NCBI GenBank assembly: GCA_947179485.1
Contig: OX359248.1
Span: forward strand, 49,672,386 to 49,736,385
Origin: Allacma fusca
Lineage: Eukaryota > Arthropoda > Collembola > Symphypleona > Sminthuridae
DNA: 64,000 nucleotides
Direction: 5' to 3'
Shown: piece by piece, positions 13,070 through 25,900 of the stretch
Numbering within the stretch: the first letter of the stretch is position 1
How the letters are laid out: the number at the start of each line of letters is the position of its first letter
Program-made: the position numbers and the translations under genes
Notes under the pieces: model-generated
Database searches by the model: none
The model's input: only the letters and a program-made list of their open reading frames with translations
What the model was told of the DNA's origin: nothing

Positions 13070-16000
13070 ATGATTTTACTTTTATATTTTTTCCTGACCC
13101 TTCCTGCTGACATGAGCTGTCAGTCGATAGTTGACAATCTTGCAGTATTTAACGAACAGCTTCACTTCTACCAGCATTTGGAGGCTGCGACTGCTTGGAA
13201 CATCAGTCTGGGCATTAACACAAGTATTGGTAATAGCCTTTTGTTCCTAAGTTAAACTTTTTTATTGAAAGGAAGGAATATTTTAATTGGATCAGAACCC
13301 AACTATGTGACCCTAAGTGGTGCTTCAATGGACTTTACAGGGGCACTTGGAGATCTGGCAATATCCAAGCATTTATGGAACAGCAAATGGTGTGGAAGGT
13401 TGATGACGCAAGTTTATCAAGTCCCAGTTTCTCAAAGGGAAGCCAGGCAAATTTATCTCTTTTGTCGAGGACCTCAATTTACTGCCCCACAATTAAGGTA
13501 GTGACAAATTCAAATTGCTTTGAGGATTGGAATCGTAAAATGCGCATGTAGTTCATTCTAAGTGTTTTTCTGCTAAATTGTACAATAGGTTAGCTGTATG
13601 TGGATTGAAATCTCTTTCAAGACCTCTTACTGAAAAATATCCGTTTGTACTTGTAACATTATTAATAATGAGCATTTTCTCTTCAGGAGCGAAAACAGTT
13701 GGATTCATTCGTGTTTATTTTTCTGTTGGTTTTTCTAGTAATTACATATGCATTTACATAATTATATATGTTCGTAGTCTGTGTGAGCTCCAGATTTGGG
13801 AGTTGTATACAATCCGGGCTTTCGTCTAGTTGACTGAACGGTATTTTTGGTTTAAACTTCCCCTGCGGCACAGTTCCAGGGATTAGCATTGCATCTTATT
13901 ACTACATGTAATTATTAACAATGCATTTGGATACCTATGTTTTTTTACTGAATGCTCATACAAGGTCACATTTTTAGCTTCGAACACGATCGTATCGAAA
14001 ATGAGTTTTAGAATTTATGACTTTGAGAAAAATGTAACCTTGGACAAGGTTTTGCTGATTACGAATAATTTTTCAGACAAGTTATTGCCCTCCTGTCAAA
14101 AATGCAAGGGATCTACAACAACAAGAAAGTTTTTTCTATGAGAATGGAGCCCGAACTGAATAATTTCATGGAAGTGACAAGAAATGAGGCGGCGCTTCGA
14201 TCGGCTTGGATAGAATGGTTCCGGGGAATCGGGACGACGGTGAAGCCAATTTACGAACAGTTGGTTCCCTTACTTAACGCTGGAGCTCGGAATGCGGGTA
14301 TGCCTGGAGGGCTGACTTCAATATCTATATGTTTATTCCATAAACTTTATGCATTCAAAATTTGTTTTAAATAACAAGTTTAACTCCAATAGGACGTCAG
14401 AACATGGGGGTGGTGTGGCGTGAAGAGTTGGAAACTCCGAATTTGAAAAGTCTCGTACTCAAACTATACTCAGAAGTGAAGAGCTTATACGAGTTACTCC
14501 ACTCAGTTGTTCGACATAAATTAGGAGTATTCTATCAAATCAAGTTAGATTCAACAATTCCCGCTCATCTACTAGGTAATCTTATTAAGACCGTTTACAT
14601 GAAATCCATTTTAATGCTTCAGACAAATGACCCAGACTTGTTACTATACCTGACAAGCTAACAAGGGAAGCTCTGGTTAGGCGTCAATTATAATAAAAGT
14701 GTAAATCATTATCCCGTTGCTGTCGTCGAAAATGAGTGAAAGCTCGAAGTGCAAAAGCAATGAATATTTTGGGAGAAACTTAAATTACATATAAATCCAT
14801 CCACTCGTGAAAGTGTCGAAAGCTTGAAAGAAACCCAGAGTCAGAGTCAGAGAATTCATAAATAACAAATAAAAATGCAGGAAAAATCAATATTTCTTTG
14901 AGGCTGACAATAAGAAGTTCGCAATCGAAACATATTATGTCTTTCCTTACCTTTCCAGGTTTTTTTTCCTTCGTGATAGTATACTTAAATACAGCGAAAC
15001 GAGTCGTTACGCGTTCTTAACAACTTATAGATAATTAGATACATATGAATGCCTGGAAAATTAATAAGGTTAGTTATTAGATAATACAAGCTGCATTTAT
15101 GTACTCTCATATATCTCCTATAAACCTAAATTCCCTGACCAAAACTTGCATTAACTTTGACTGAGAAATGAGAGTAACAGGAATGTATCAAAATATTTTT
15201 GTGTGTGTAAAATGTTCATGTAATGGAGTTTTATAGAGAGAGTGAATTGTATACGTCAAACTAGGAACTGGGGGAAACGAAGACTTTTGATTCCCATAGG
15301 AGTACACAGTTATGAGGGGAAAATGAACTTCACTATAGTGTACCACCTGTAGAGTATTATTTTATGCCAATAGTATTCCAGGTCATTATCGTAATGAGTT
15401 CTCGTACATTTTAAAAAGGAAACATGTGGGCTCAGAAGTGGGACAGCCTCGCTGAAATTGTATTCCCGGAACAAACCAGCCAGCTCACCAAATCTAATAT
15501 GAATCCTCTAGTGAGGGAAAGAGTTGCCAAAGGAAAAGCTAATGCTACACCTCTTGATGCTGTTCATTCGACTGAAGACTTTTTCACCTCAATGGGTACA
15601 TTAATTTATATGAAATCTACAGATATAATTTGGCAACCCACATTGGCTATAATTTATTGCAGTACCAAAGACCTGACCAAATGTTGCAAATTAGTTACTC
15701 CTCACAATGTGGTAACACTTTGATAATTTAACTAATGCATGAAATTATGAGCTGAGAGACATGTTCAAATGACCAGTGCAGTTTTTTTAACACAGCCGCT
15801 GTATCATTTTAAAATTGCATGAGCTGAAATGAATCCATCAATATACATTACCCGAATTTTCAATTTAGCAACTTAGTAACGGATGATACAAAGTTTTATT
15901 ATGGGAACTTAATTAAATTTTTATGAACTTGAAATTTTTTAAACAAAGATGCTATGGCTTGCGCGATGACACGCATTACCAAAACTTTGGAAGTATCCCT

Positions 16001-18059
16001 ATGATATGTATCCCAACAACTTGAACTTTTCATATTCATACATGCATTTAAATTTATTATTTTTATGATTAATATCTGAACAAAGAAGTTAGTACATCAG
16101 GGTTAGCAGTGCTACTAGCAAAACGGTCCTATGAGGTTGTCCCGGATTCAAATGCAGTATGACAGGTGAACTGGAAAGATGTGATCCCACATCTTGTGTT
16201 TAAATTAGTCCGACACGTGTAAACTTGGAGAGATTTATCGATTTCCAGGATTTCCAAGGCTTCCGCAAAAGTTCTACAGGGAATCCTATTTTATGGAAGA
16301 TGCCAACTATCCTTGGAAGAACTGTCATGGAACGGCTGCGAACATGTATGGGGATGGTGGGGTCGGAGACTACAGGATGATGATGTGCATTCCAAAGGAC
16401 AATGTGACAGATGAGGACCTACTCACTCTGACGCATGAGATGGGCCATATTTATTATTTCATGGCTTATTCAAGATTAGAGCCGGTTTTCCAGGTAGGTG
16501 ATTTACGGAATTGTATCTGCATGTGATTATTTATTATTAATGGACTGAGCCAAAAGCCAGTGTATCAGTTCAAGTGCATTTTTATCCGCAGCAAAATAGG
16601 CTCGCATTAGGGCTTCAAAATTTCCGGCCTTCAAAGTTCAGCTATGTAACCAATTACCTATGTAACCAAAAGGGATATTTAATTAGGCGTGGCATAATAG
16701 GAAATAAAAATTCTTTCAAATCGTCAAGTTTAAGGTTAAATTAGATATATTCATTCAAGACCATACCTTAAAATATTTTCTAAAACGGAGCCGGTCATCA
16801 GTCCTGACTTCAAGCCTAAATGTAAACAGGCTATCAGTAAAATGTGAAAATTTCAGATTATACCACACTTTAATTATTACCACTCAGACTCTTTTCAAAA
16901 TCCAATATCATTCAATTTTATTCAACTTTGCTACAAAAAGTAAAGTTTACAATTTATTGAAACTTCACTAGCCCAAGAACTATCGTTTACAAACTCGGAG
17001 ACTATAATATATTCTAACAGCCTCAATCTCGAACCTCAAACTAACCTAGCTTTAGAAAAACGTTTTTATAATTTATTTTTGAATTGTTTATTTAAACATT
17101 AAATTCATGCATAACATTTTATGTTGCCGAAAAATTTAAAGCCCAAAAGGAAAAGAAATGAACGTCGACCGAGCTACGGATTCAAGCAACAATATATAAT
17201 TATTATAAAAGCTTTTTTGTAGGACGGAGCCAGCACAGCTTTTCACGAGTCAGTCGGTGACTCGGTAACGTACGGACTCAAGCCTGAGAGGAAATCATCA
17301 GAGCAAGAAATGAAAAATATTATGAAGGTTGCATTGGCAAAACTGCCCCAAATAGGATTTGGGCTTATAATGGATTTGTGGAGGTGGTACGTTTATGAGA
17401 ATGAGAACTCCCCGGAGACTTGGAATACTTACTGGTGGCAATTAAATTATGAATTTTTGGGGATTTCTCCTCCTACCGGATACACCACGGAAGGACTGGA
17501 TGCTACAGGCAAGTATCACGTAATGGAGAATATCCCGTACATAAGGTATTTTCTGGCTTCATTCCTGCAGCTTCAATTCTTTGAGGCTCTTTGCGAGGAC
17601 TACGAGAACATCCATGATTGCCAACTACGAGGAAACAAGAAAGCCGGGGCACGCCTTTGGTAAATTTGTTATTGTTGGAAATATGTATACGTAAAAAACA
17701 GCTTCAGAAAATAGAAAAGCTTGTGTTATTAATGCCTGCGTAGAAACGTCTTTTGAAATAGGTACCTATAAGTAGGACATTGTCTGAACTAACGTAAAAA
17801 GGATTGTTTTTCTTGTAACATTTTGGACGCTACATATATTTTGAGAGATAACGATAGGGTTTATCCGATAATCATTTTACTTCCATGTTTTTATAGGAGG
17901 ATGATGGAAAAGGGATCTTCCGAGCACTGGAGCGTTGTTTTGAAAGAAATGACAGGATTCTCTGAAATTTTGTCTAAACCTTTGCTGCGCTACTTCGAAC
18001 CCGTGAGATCCTGGCTGGAAGCAGAAGTTCGCAAAAACAATTTAACTGTAGGATGGTAA
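13070..18059 (+). CDS. ACE: angiotensin-converting-enzyme-like dipeptidyl carboxypeptidase
   Basis: Peptidase family M2: a zinc enzyme that removes C-terminal dipeptides from peptides, here predicted to be secreted. Eight exons: 13070-13229, 13272-13497, 14077-14297, 14393-14575, 15419-15595, 16249-16493, 17223-17659, 17897-18059. Together they give 603 residues, close to Drosophila Ance and to one ACE domain. The N terminus (MILLLYFFLTLPADMSC) is a signal peptide, and there is no C-terminal anchor. Zinc site: HEMGH at 385-389 and E413 in HESVGD, the family's 28-residue spacing. KYH (501-503) and PYIRYF (Y510, R512, Y513) keep the substrate and chloride residues, and IPAHLLGNMWAQ is intact. 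The stretch before the zinc motif is CHGTAANMYG, where ACE normally has CHASAWDFY, so part of the substrate-contact strand is changed. It is probably catalytically active, possibly with altered specificity. Drosophila also has non-catalytic Ance paralogues, but the key residues here argue against that. Confidence 0.93.
13498..14076 (+). other. ACE-like gene intron 2
   Basis: Intron of 579 bases, GTAGTG to TTTCAG. AT-rich, with one TAATTACATAT copy at 13739-13749. A plus-strand open frame inside it has no family resemblance. Confidence 0.7.
14576..15418 (+). other. ACE-like gene intron 4
   Basis: Intron of 843 bases, GTAATC to AAAAAG, splitting the Gly codon of the motif HLLGNMW. It contains a short GTCAGA repeat near 14837-14851. 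Nothing else is recognised. Confidence 0.7.
15596..16248 (+). other. ACE-like gene intron 5
   Basis: Intron of 653 bases, GTACAT to TTCCAG. It contains a tRNA-like stretch near 16095-16160, described separately. The rest is AT-rich and unremarkable. Confidence 0.7.
16095..16160 (+). repeat. possible tRNA-derived SINE relic
   Basis: GGTTAGCAGTGCTACTAGC (16101-16119) resembles a tRNA-type A box, and CCCGGATTCAAATGC (16141-16155) a degraded B box (consensus GGTTCGANTCC). They are about 40 bases apart, as in tRNA-derived SINE heads. No clean cloverleaf can be drawn, so it is not called as a tRNA gene. Confidence 0.3.
16494..17222 (+). other. ACE-like gene intron 6
   Basis: Intron of 729 bases, GTAGGT to TTGTAG, separating the HEMGH exon from the exon carrying the third zinc ligand. 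No nested gene was seen. Confidence 0.7.
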
Positions 18060-19328
18060 CGAAGTCTTTCCGAGGATCAGTACGTCTACATCTTCGTTAA
18101 TTTTTCCCCACACGAAGGAACTAATGCGCATTGCGTTTGCTTTAACATTTAACGGTATAGAAAAATCTCTATGTAACAGGTACTTTGGAAGTCACTGGTT
18201 TTAATTTGCCCTAAAATTATGCGTTATGTGCAGTGTCAGTAGGAATTTAGGAACTGTGTATCTCTATATGGAGCTTGGGATAAGCGGATCAGTTCGTTTT
18301 AATTACAGATCCACTATGTAGCCACCCTTTTGGCGAGATTTGACTGCATTACGAATGTCTTCTGTCATTATAGTACCTTCAAAATAAATAGCAAACATAT
18401 GTACCTATACATATGTAGCACTCTTGTCACAAGGTATTATGTTAAGTGTAGACATTCTACATTCTTCTTCTTTTGTTACTGTATAAATAATAATTATTTT
18501 ATATTTCAAACATAATTTTATTTTCAGGAGTATTATTGGAAAACGGTCTGTGCAAATAATTTAATTAACCATGGAGTATATTATGGGGGATTTGAATTTT
18601 TTGGCATGTTCATTTTTGAAGAGTATGCATTTTCAAAGAGTGGTTCGAATTAAAAGCCATCCCGAAATGATTAGTAATTACTTTAGTTTCAGTTGTGAGA
18701 ATTAACATACATATTAACATTACATTCTATATAATTATATATAAAAATTACACGTAATTCAGTGTAGCAGTGCAGTGCCTGAATTGTAAGTGGGGTCAAG
18801 TGAAAAATATCGTCCTATTACAGAAAGCTAATTACTTATGTATGCACTGTAACTTCTTGGCAATTTGGAACAGTTCAGAAGACTGGACCACTGTTTCCTT
18901 CCTTTAAACGCATTTTTCTGCAGAGAGTTTGCTGTTTACCTTTTACAAACAATAGAACTCTAGTATAAAATTGTAGGTTAAAAGGCGGTGATTGTGTGTG
19001 CTTTTATGAGTATGGTAAAAACTCGTATGATACCAGGAAAATAAAGCTTTACATGTGCTCTTGCATCTTTCGCTCTAAACAATCTGTACTTACAAAGTCA
19101 AAGCAAATCATAACTTTATTTGAACTTCTAATTGAATCTACGTGCGCGAATTGGTTCTTCCATCGAGCATATACCATTTCGCTGTTACCTTTAATAATTT
19201 ACTGTTTGCAGGGATTTATATACCATAATTGTGACATGTACAAAAGTTGTCAGTTGAGTTGCACTTGATGAAATTTGTAGGAGACTTTAGGTCTAAAGAC
19301 CAAGATCTAAAGAACCAAATCTGTAACA
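18060..19328. other. ACE-like gene 3' flank and intergenic DNA
   Basis: Between convergent genes. AATAAA at 18383-18388 is a candidate poly(A) signal for the ACE-like gene. On the minus strand AATAAA (plus-strand TTTATT, 19115-19120) may serve the Thr/Pro-rich gene. No coding sequence is supported. Confidence 0.5.
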
Positions 19329-20791
19329 TTATCCATGAGCAAAATTATAAGCTTGAGAGTACGCGGATGGTCGTGGAGGCATCAGTGGTTCTCTTTGCGC
19401 TGCTCCAAAAGGATAACTAGGGGGTTGGGGATCCCTGGGAACCATTACTGCCATTGGTATCATCGAATTCGGATCTTTATTGATAATTATGGATGAGGGC
19501 GACCCACCAACTGTCACTGTGGAAGGTGCGGGTGCAGTAATCACCGTTGACCCAACGGTTATTGTTGAAGGGTTGGACGTTGCTGATGACGTTGCTGATG
19601 TTGAAGGTACTACAAAAGTTCCGCCCGAAGGTGGTGAAAGGATTATTTGCGTTGGTGGAGGTGGTGGCGGGAGTGTGAACGCAGGCGGTTTGGTAACTGT
19701 TGGTGTTGGAGGGTACACACCTGATAGGATAGCGCTAGACGCAACTGAAGGTGCTTGACCAGGCCCTCCAACGTAAATTGCAGATGGTGCCATCACAGAT
19801 GTTGCTGGTTGTGAGGCCATACTCACGCCAGATGGTCCCCCAGACGGTCCATTCATTACTGCAGGGGAGGGTCCGATAATGACATTTGTGACAGTTGGGG
19901 GAGGCACTGGGGCATTGGCTATTGGTTGGGACCCCGGGCCCGTCATGACAGCTGTTGTAGGTGGCGCTGTTCCAGTTGTAGCGCCAGCTGCAGTTGTATT
20001 TGCACCAACAATAGTTATATTGGTAGCACCGGTGCCTGTGGTGGTGATGTTACCAGGCGTTGTAGCATTTCCCGGATGGGGAGCTGGAGCAGGCTCAAAA
20101 GATTCTGAACCAACTGGAGCCATGTTGACGACTACAACTGAATTAGAACATGTTGTAGTTTCTGGGGGCCTGGCGGTACTCGTGAGAGTATTTTGTAAGG
20201 CTTGTATAGCTACTTGTAGCAATTGATCCACCAGATTCTTTTTCCGAGTACTCACTTTTCTCTTTAGATTATTCAAAGACTCAGTATTTGACAAATTGGT
20301 GGTCCGCACGAATGTTATGGAGTTCACAGGGGGTGCTACTGTAGTGTGATGGGCTACTACAGCAACCTGCAATTTACAAAGCTGAATTATATAATTTATT
20401 ACACAAAATTACCCTTGCTAGACGTGTATATATACGTATCTACAACTTTTAAGAGCAATACAGATATAATGTCCAAAAATTAATTATTACTAATTATTAT
20501 TTAGAACTTTGTTGTAACCTGCTTCAACGGCAAAAATATGCAACCCTGAACAAAATGGACAAAATACCTGAGCTATTTGTATATTTTTTAATGAAAATCC
20601 TAGGGCAATAAAGTTAATTGATAGCTATGAATGTATATTATTGCTCTATTCTCTGTACAAATTAAACACTTTATCTCACGAGATCCTACAAATATCCCAT
20701 TGGACACAGCAAATGTTTGCTTACAAGAAAGTACAAGAAATTTTCTTACGAAAACTATGGCTATCACCGAGTTAATGCAGAGGGACTGCAT
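19329..20791 (-). CDS. predicted secreted Thr/Ala/Pro/Val-rich protein
   Basis: Two exons are proposed: 20791-20750 (MQSLCINSVIAIVF) and 20366-19329, with a GTAAGA..TTGCAG intron of 383 bases in phase 0. Joined, the first 19 residues run MQSLCINSVIAIVFVAVVA, a convincing signal peptide split by the intron. The product is about 359 residues. After a short basic, helix-prone stretch (about 47-80, with LNNLKRKVSTRKKNLVDQLL) it becomes low complexity, dominated by Thr, Ala, Pro, Val, Gly and Ser. It has many N-x-S/T sequons (GNAT, GNIT, TNIT, ANTT), a six-proline run, and a C-terminal tail with Tyr and Pro (SYPFGAAQREPLMPPRPSAY). This looks like a mucin-like or structural extracellular protein. 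No domain is recognised. The second exon is clear; the first is inferred and could be replaced by another. Open frames on the opposite strand across this exon are compositional shadows. Confidence 0.6.
20367..20749 (-). other. proposed intron of the Thr/Pro-rich gene
   Basis: AT-rich stretch of 383 bases with GT at its minus-strand 5' end and a pyrimidine-poor TTGCAG acceptor. Nothing else was seen in it. Confidence 0.5.
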
Positions 20792-21572
20792 TTTGATTGA
20801 GAAATGCTGATTGATTTGAGAATTTCTACGGGTTCCCCAAAATAAATACCACAATTCACATAGCTGGAATAATTCAACATTGAACTGGAAAGTTTTGGGG
20901 AAGTAAATAGTACTTACATGCTCACGTGTCTAATTCACAGTTTAGAGTTGAGTGGCACGTACCGCTATTCTGTTGAAGTTTGGACAAGTAACGGGAGTTC
21001 TAAATTAAGAATTTAGTAGTATTTCATTATATTCAGACTTGAGAGTTATGAATCACTATGACTCACGACTCACAGTACTGTCAACCCTAACTGGTATTTT
21101 ATGCACATTTTTGTAAAAAGAAACTCTAAATTTCCTTTTCTTTATGTATTATTTTTATATGTATGGTATTTCGAAGATATAATCTCTGGAAGCATTTCTG
21201 CAGGATCACATGTTGCATAACTGTTTCAAATACTGGGACGTATGGACCTGTACAAGAATTTTATGCAATATTAAAATTGTATTCCATTGGTCGACATAGG
21301 CAACAGCCGTGCAAAATGATGAATTTAGTAGTTACGTTAATGAATTTATTATAGAAGTAGGAGATACCAGCATTGATGACATTTACTTACTTTCAAGAGT
21401 GAAACTGATTTCATGCCTTAAGAGTTCTCAATGTAGGTTGATTTATTGGATTTGTTTGATACTTCTCTTTTATTATTCAGGTAAATAAAGCCCCAGTCAA
21501 TTGCAGTACTGATGATGTAATCATATGTTGTTTTGTTTACAGATAGGGATATCACCGAAATTTTGTAAAGTT
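20792..21572. other. intergenic DNA
   Basis: Upstream of the Thr/Pro-rich gene and downstream of the aldo-keto reductase gene, both on the minus strand. A minus-strand AATAAA (plus-strand TTTATT at 21442-21447) about 125 bases past the reductase stop is a candidate poly(A) signal. No gene was found. Confidence 0.5.
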
Positions 21573-22930
21573 TTACAGTACAACCTTTTTGTAAGCATCA
21601 ACCTCGACTCCTTCCCAATGAAGGTTCTGGTTGCCAAAGAATTGTCGGAATTCCTGGAATAATGCTTCATCCTTTGAGGTCACAGACTTAGTGACCACAT
21701 CCATATTTTCCTTCAGTATGGCCCTAGTTGGCATTCCAACTAATGTTGTTGCAATAGCTGGTTCCTTAGGTTTCAAACTGAAGGTTAGGGAAATCTCATC
21801 AATAGAAGTTCCACGCTGTTTAGCAAGTTCAGCGGCTTTTCGAGCCAGCACTTTTGTCTGTGGTGAAGCTGGGTGCCAATTTGGAGGTCCGGCATCTGTT
21901 AACAGTCCCATTGCTATCGGAGAAGCATTTATAATTCCTATGTTTTTCTCCTGAAAAATCAACAAGTTATTACAGAAGGCAAAAAATGAAGGAGACGTAA
22001 TATGAATAATGTCTGTTTCTGGGAAACCTTCAATATCTCAAGAGATTTCTCACCTTGAAGAAAGGTACAAAATCCGTTAAGGAAGTATCGTGCAAATTGT
22101 AGCGGCAGTAGGAAAGAATTGTGTCAACTTGAGCTTGCTCAGCGACTGACTTTAAACAATTTACATCATACGTTGTGATCCCAATAAACTTTGCTTTCCC
22201 AGCCCTTACAACTGATTCTAAAGCCGGAAGAGTTTCTCTTACTATTTGCGAAGGATCTAGAGCAAACTCAATGTCATGAATCTGTAAGATTAAAAATAAA
22301 ACGATTTTAGCATCCTTGTAACAAGCCTGCGTGATCTCTATTGGTAATTGTCTACAAACATATTTGATATCTCATCGTAATCCTACCCATTAAAAAATCA
22401 ATACCTGAATCACGTCAAGATACTCTACACCTAATCTTTCCAAACTTCGCTCAACACTTTTGAGGATTCCTGAGGCTGAAAAATCAAATCTCCCATCCCA
22501 TCCTGGAGTAAAGTTTCTTCCAGCCTTGGTCCCAATGTAGTAAGCACCTCTGGGGACGGTCTTCAAGGCTTCTCCCAGAACTTCTTCCGAGCTTCCGTAC
22601 CAAGGGGAACTGTCGATGTAATTAATTCCAAATCTCAAACCTTCTTGAATTGTATCGATTGCCTCAGACCGGTTGTAATCACTGTGAGAATAAATGTCAA
22701 CAAAGTATTTGTCAGCGGATTCAGTAGTTTCACACACAGTTGCATATATAATGTGGCTTCGAAACTAACCCATAATAATTCCCAAGAAACCCCGTCCCAT
22801 AAGAAATCTGAGAGACTCTTAAATTGGTCTTGCCTAACTTTCGGTACTCCAAAGTTTTAATGTAAGGATGGCTTCCCAAGTCGCCATGAAAAGAAGGGAT
22901 GTACGTCTCTGGAAGATTATAGTCTCCCAT
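21573..22930 (-). CDS. aldo-keto reductase, L-galactose dehydrogenase-like
   Basis: NAD(P)H-dependent oxidoreductase of the AKR superfamily, predicted to be cytosolic; the substrate is unknown. Four minus-strand exons: 22930-22770, 22681-22405, 22281-22054, 21950-21573. All junctions are in phase and give 347 residues, the size of the arthropod L-galactose-dehydrogenase-like group (compare Drosophila CG18547). The start is the first ATG, giving MGDYNLPETYIPSFHGDLGS. Catalytic tetrad: D77 and Y82 (NYIDSSPWYG), K106 (YIGTKAGR) and H148 (VIQIHDIEF). The C-terminal half carries the family pattern GLLTDAGPPNWHPASP. The tetrad is complete, so the enzyme should be active. There is no signal peptide. 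It lies head-to-head with TBCD, but 3.5 kb separates them, so a shared promoter is unlikely. Confidence 0.93.
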
Positions 22931-25900
22931 TTTTCCCTTTTTTATTTTCCCCCAAATTTTAAGTTCAACTGTGGGACAGCACAGTAAACCAATTAAGGGT
23001 GCTTGTGTCTAAACTCTTCAAGTTCAAATGCAAAGCTACATCAATTTATTTGTAGATGAAAATATTCAAATGCATATGCTTTGTATACCAAAGGAAAAGC
23101 AAGTTCGATAACGAACTGGTGATAACGATATCGGCAATCATATGAGCAGACATAGTTGATTAAAAACTGTAACTACCAAGGAAGCGATAAGTTTGAGTAA
23201 GTACTTCAATTATAGCATATCAGACTGATTGTGAGCGAGTATGCGGATAGTTCTTAAATACCCATTTCAATTATATTCAGCTGCATTACTACTATTTATC
23301 TTTAAGTATGACTGATGTATAGGTGATTGAGTCAACTCTACCCTTTCACCTTTCAGTAAAAAGGCATACCGATTTTATTGAAGGCAGGAAAGTAAAGATG
23401 CATGGGTACAGAATAAGTTGCTATAATTACCTATACAAACTTAGAAACTCTAATAATTTATCAACAAATTATTATTCTTTTTGATTAAAATAAAAAGGCT
23501 GAATGTCTTGATGTCTACATTGTTTACTTTTCTGATCAATTTACAGGCTTGTCAATTTCAAAAGTGAAAACATAGTAATAATCTAATAATAAAGCTCATA
23601 TTTTTCTGTGTCAATTCATACAAAATTTCCAGCGCCTAGGCCTGGAGTTTACGTGAAACTCGTTGCAAAAATATTCAACGGGCAATATAAAATCCGCTAA
23701 ATGTACGATTACTGTCTAGATACCAGTAAATTAGGGTCCCGTTGAAGTAAGTAAATATTTATATAATAAATGTCAACAACAATTTAGGAAAATTTATATG
23801 ATTGCTATTATATGTACTATCGAATTTTCAAACACAGTTCCTTTACGGGAATTTTAGTGAAGTGGATATGTATAATGAATATCAAATACTGAAGGAACTT
23901 GTGTAATGGCTGAATGGGGATATTTTTGACTGTTGATGAAGGTTTTGTTGTCACATGCAATTCCATTAATTTATGTTCCCATTCCTACAGAAATCATGCT
24001 TGCTATTGCTCCATTCTGCACACATTTACTTTTGTTCCAGCTGTTTCACAGAACATTGCAGTATCCAACATTCGCATTTATAATTCTACTACACTCAAAG
24101 ATTTGATGTGGAACACATGTACATATACTATAGTACCATCATAATATTTGTCTAAAACAATGTATCATTCTTTGAACATGAAAATACACTGCATCTTTAA
24201 ATTGAGTTCATTACGTATTACAATAATTTGGATATTTAAATATTTTTGTTTTAGTATTAATACTTTTATCTTATAATATCGGCAGATCGGTAGAGCGACT
24301 ATTTATTCTTATAAACACTCCGTAATGTTCGGCTCATTATATGTAACATTTTTATAACAAAATAAATAAAAATAATAAATATGATGACACTAAAGACCAA
24401 AATGATGACGATTGCCAGGTGGGATAAAATGGACATAAGGACATCAAAAGAAAAAGGGAAGTTGCCCATGTTGGCATAAAAGCTTGTCCGTTTCGCAATA
24501 TTTTTACATTTTACTTTAATAATCGTAGTTGCGTAAAAGCTAAGTGCATACATATTTCAAGGTTTAGCATAATTATAACTGAATGAAAGATTTTTCAGGT
24601 ATAACGCCACTTTGCAAATACCAGATTTCCCTTTTAGGAAGTATCTCCAGCTTGGATTCTTGTTTAAACATGAGCTTTCAGGGTTGCAGGAGTATTGCTG
24701 ATAAGTACTTACCAGCATCAGTCTAAAAAATCCATGTTTGTTTCATTCTGCAAAAGTTAAATATACGTTGTACTCATCCTGAATAACGTAAATTGTCACC
24801 GTTCAAAGGAGTTCCTTGCTTTTGCATTCAAATACAATTAATTTGGCCAATTAAATTTACTAATAACCTTTCCTGACCTACATTGACTTTATTCCCCGGA
24901 TAATACAGTTTTAAAGCTTTTATTAAATTCATAATACTCAGGCCCACTCATTCATAACCTTACAAATAGCTCCCTGTTAATTAAGCTGACACAGTAACCT
25001 CTCACCCTAAAAGTCCCTACTGCAAAAAAAAAACCCTCTCAAAAGACCTCAACAAACCAAAGCAAAAATACCCAGGCACAGTCCCGAGTCCCGATTCCTG
25101 TTTACCCCGATTTTTCCCCTTGTAAATGTAACATTCCATAATCATTCCAAGGAGAATTCGCTGATTAATTCTAAGTCAATTTAATGTAATTTTTTGGGAC
25201 CGTCCAGGTTTTGACGAGTTTGCGACTTTGCGAGGATATTTCAGGGCATTCATTTCAGGCACAAAGCATTCAATGCCCCAACCTGGAATCTCTATCTTGG
25301 CACGGTCCCGTAACTTGATGCATTATTGACATCTGTTGGGAGTCCCTTCCATTCTTTGTTAATTCAGCGGGACAGAGAGTGATAATTTCAAAAAACATCG
25401 GTAAAAATAAGTTATCAATAAGTCAGTTATTTGATGAACTAACCGAATTAGAGAATATCAGTAGATTGAATTAAATACACTTGTCTATCTGACACATGAT
25501 TTATTAGGATAGGATTTGACAAATTGTTAATTAAGTACATAAAAATATAATACTTATTTCACAACTCAACCTATAGGCAGATAGCTTAGGAAAGATTGCG
25601 AATGTTGGAGTACATAATAAGACTTGCATTGGAGTAACTACTGCTGCATTATTGCATTGCATTGGAGTCGGACACAATTGAGAAGTGAGCAACCGCCTGT
25701 CTGTTGTTCCGTGCGGATCTGTCGAATGTCTGCATTCTTGCAAAGATTCAAGAGAGACTCTCACAAGACAATCAGTTATATAGTGTGTGGGCTGAGGTTG
25801 AGGTACGCGGCTTGTGATCGTCATCTCATTCATTCCTATACTCAAATCTGAACGGTATGATTTTCTCTTTTCAGTTATTCCACACCTAATTTGTGGTTTC

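Noticed and set aside
16095..16160. A functional tRNA gene
   Set aside because: No acceptor-stem pairing or clean cloverleaf. At best a tRNA-derived repeat.
13070..18059. ACE-like pseudogene or inactive paralogue
   Set aside because: All eight exons are open and in phase, and all zinc and key substrate residues are present.
19480..20226. Plus-strand open frames opposite the Thr/Pro-rich exon
   Set aside because: Gly/Val-rich mirror of the low-complexity coding strand. They are compositional shadows with no start context or homology.
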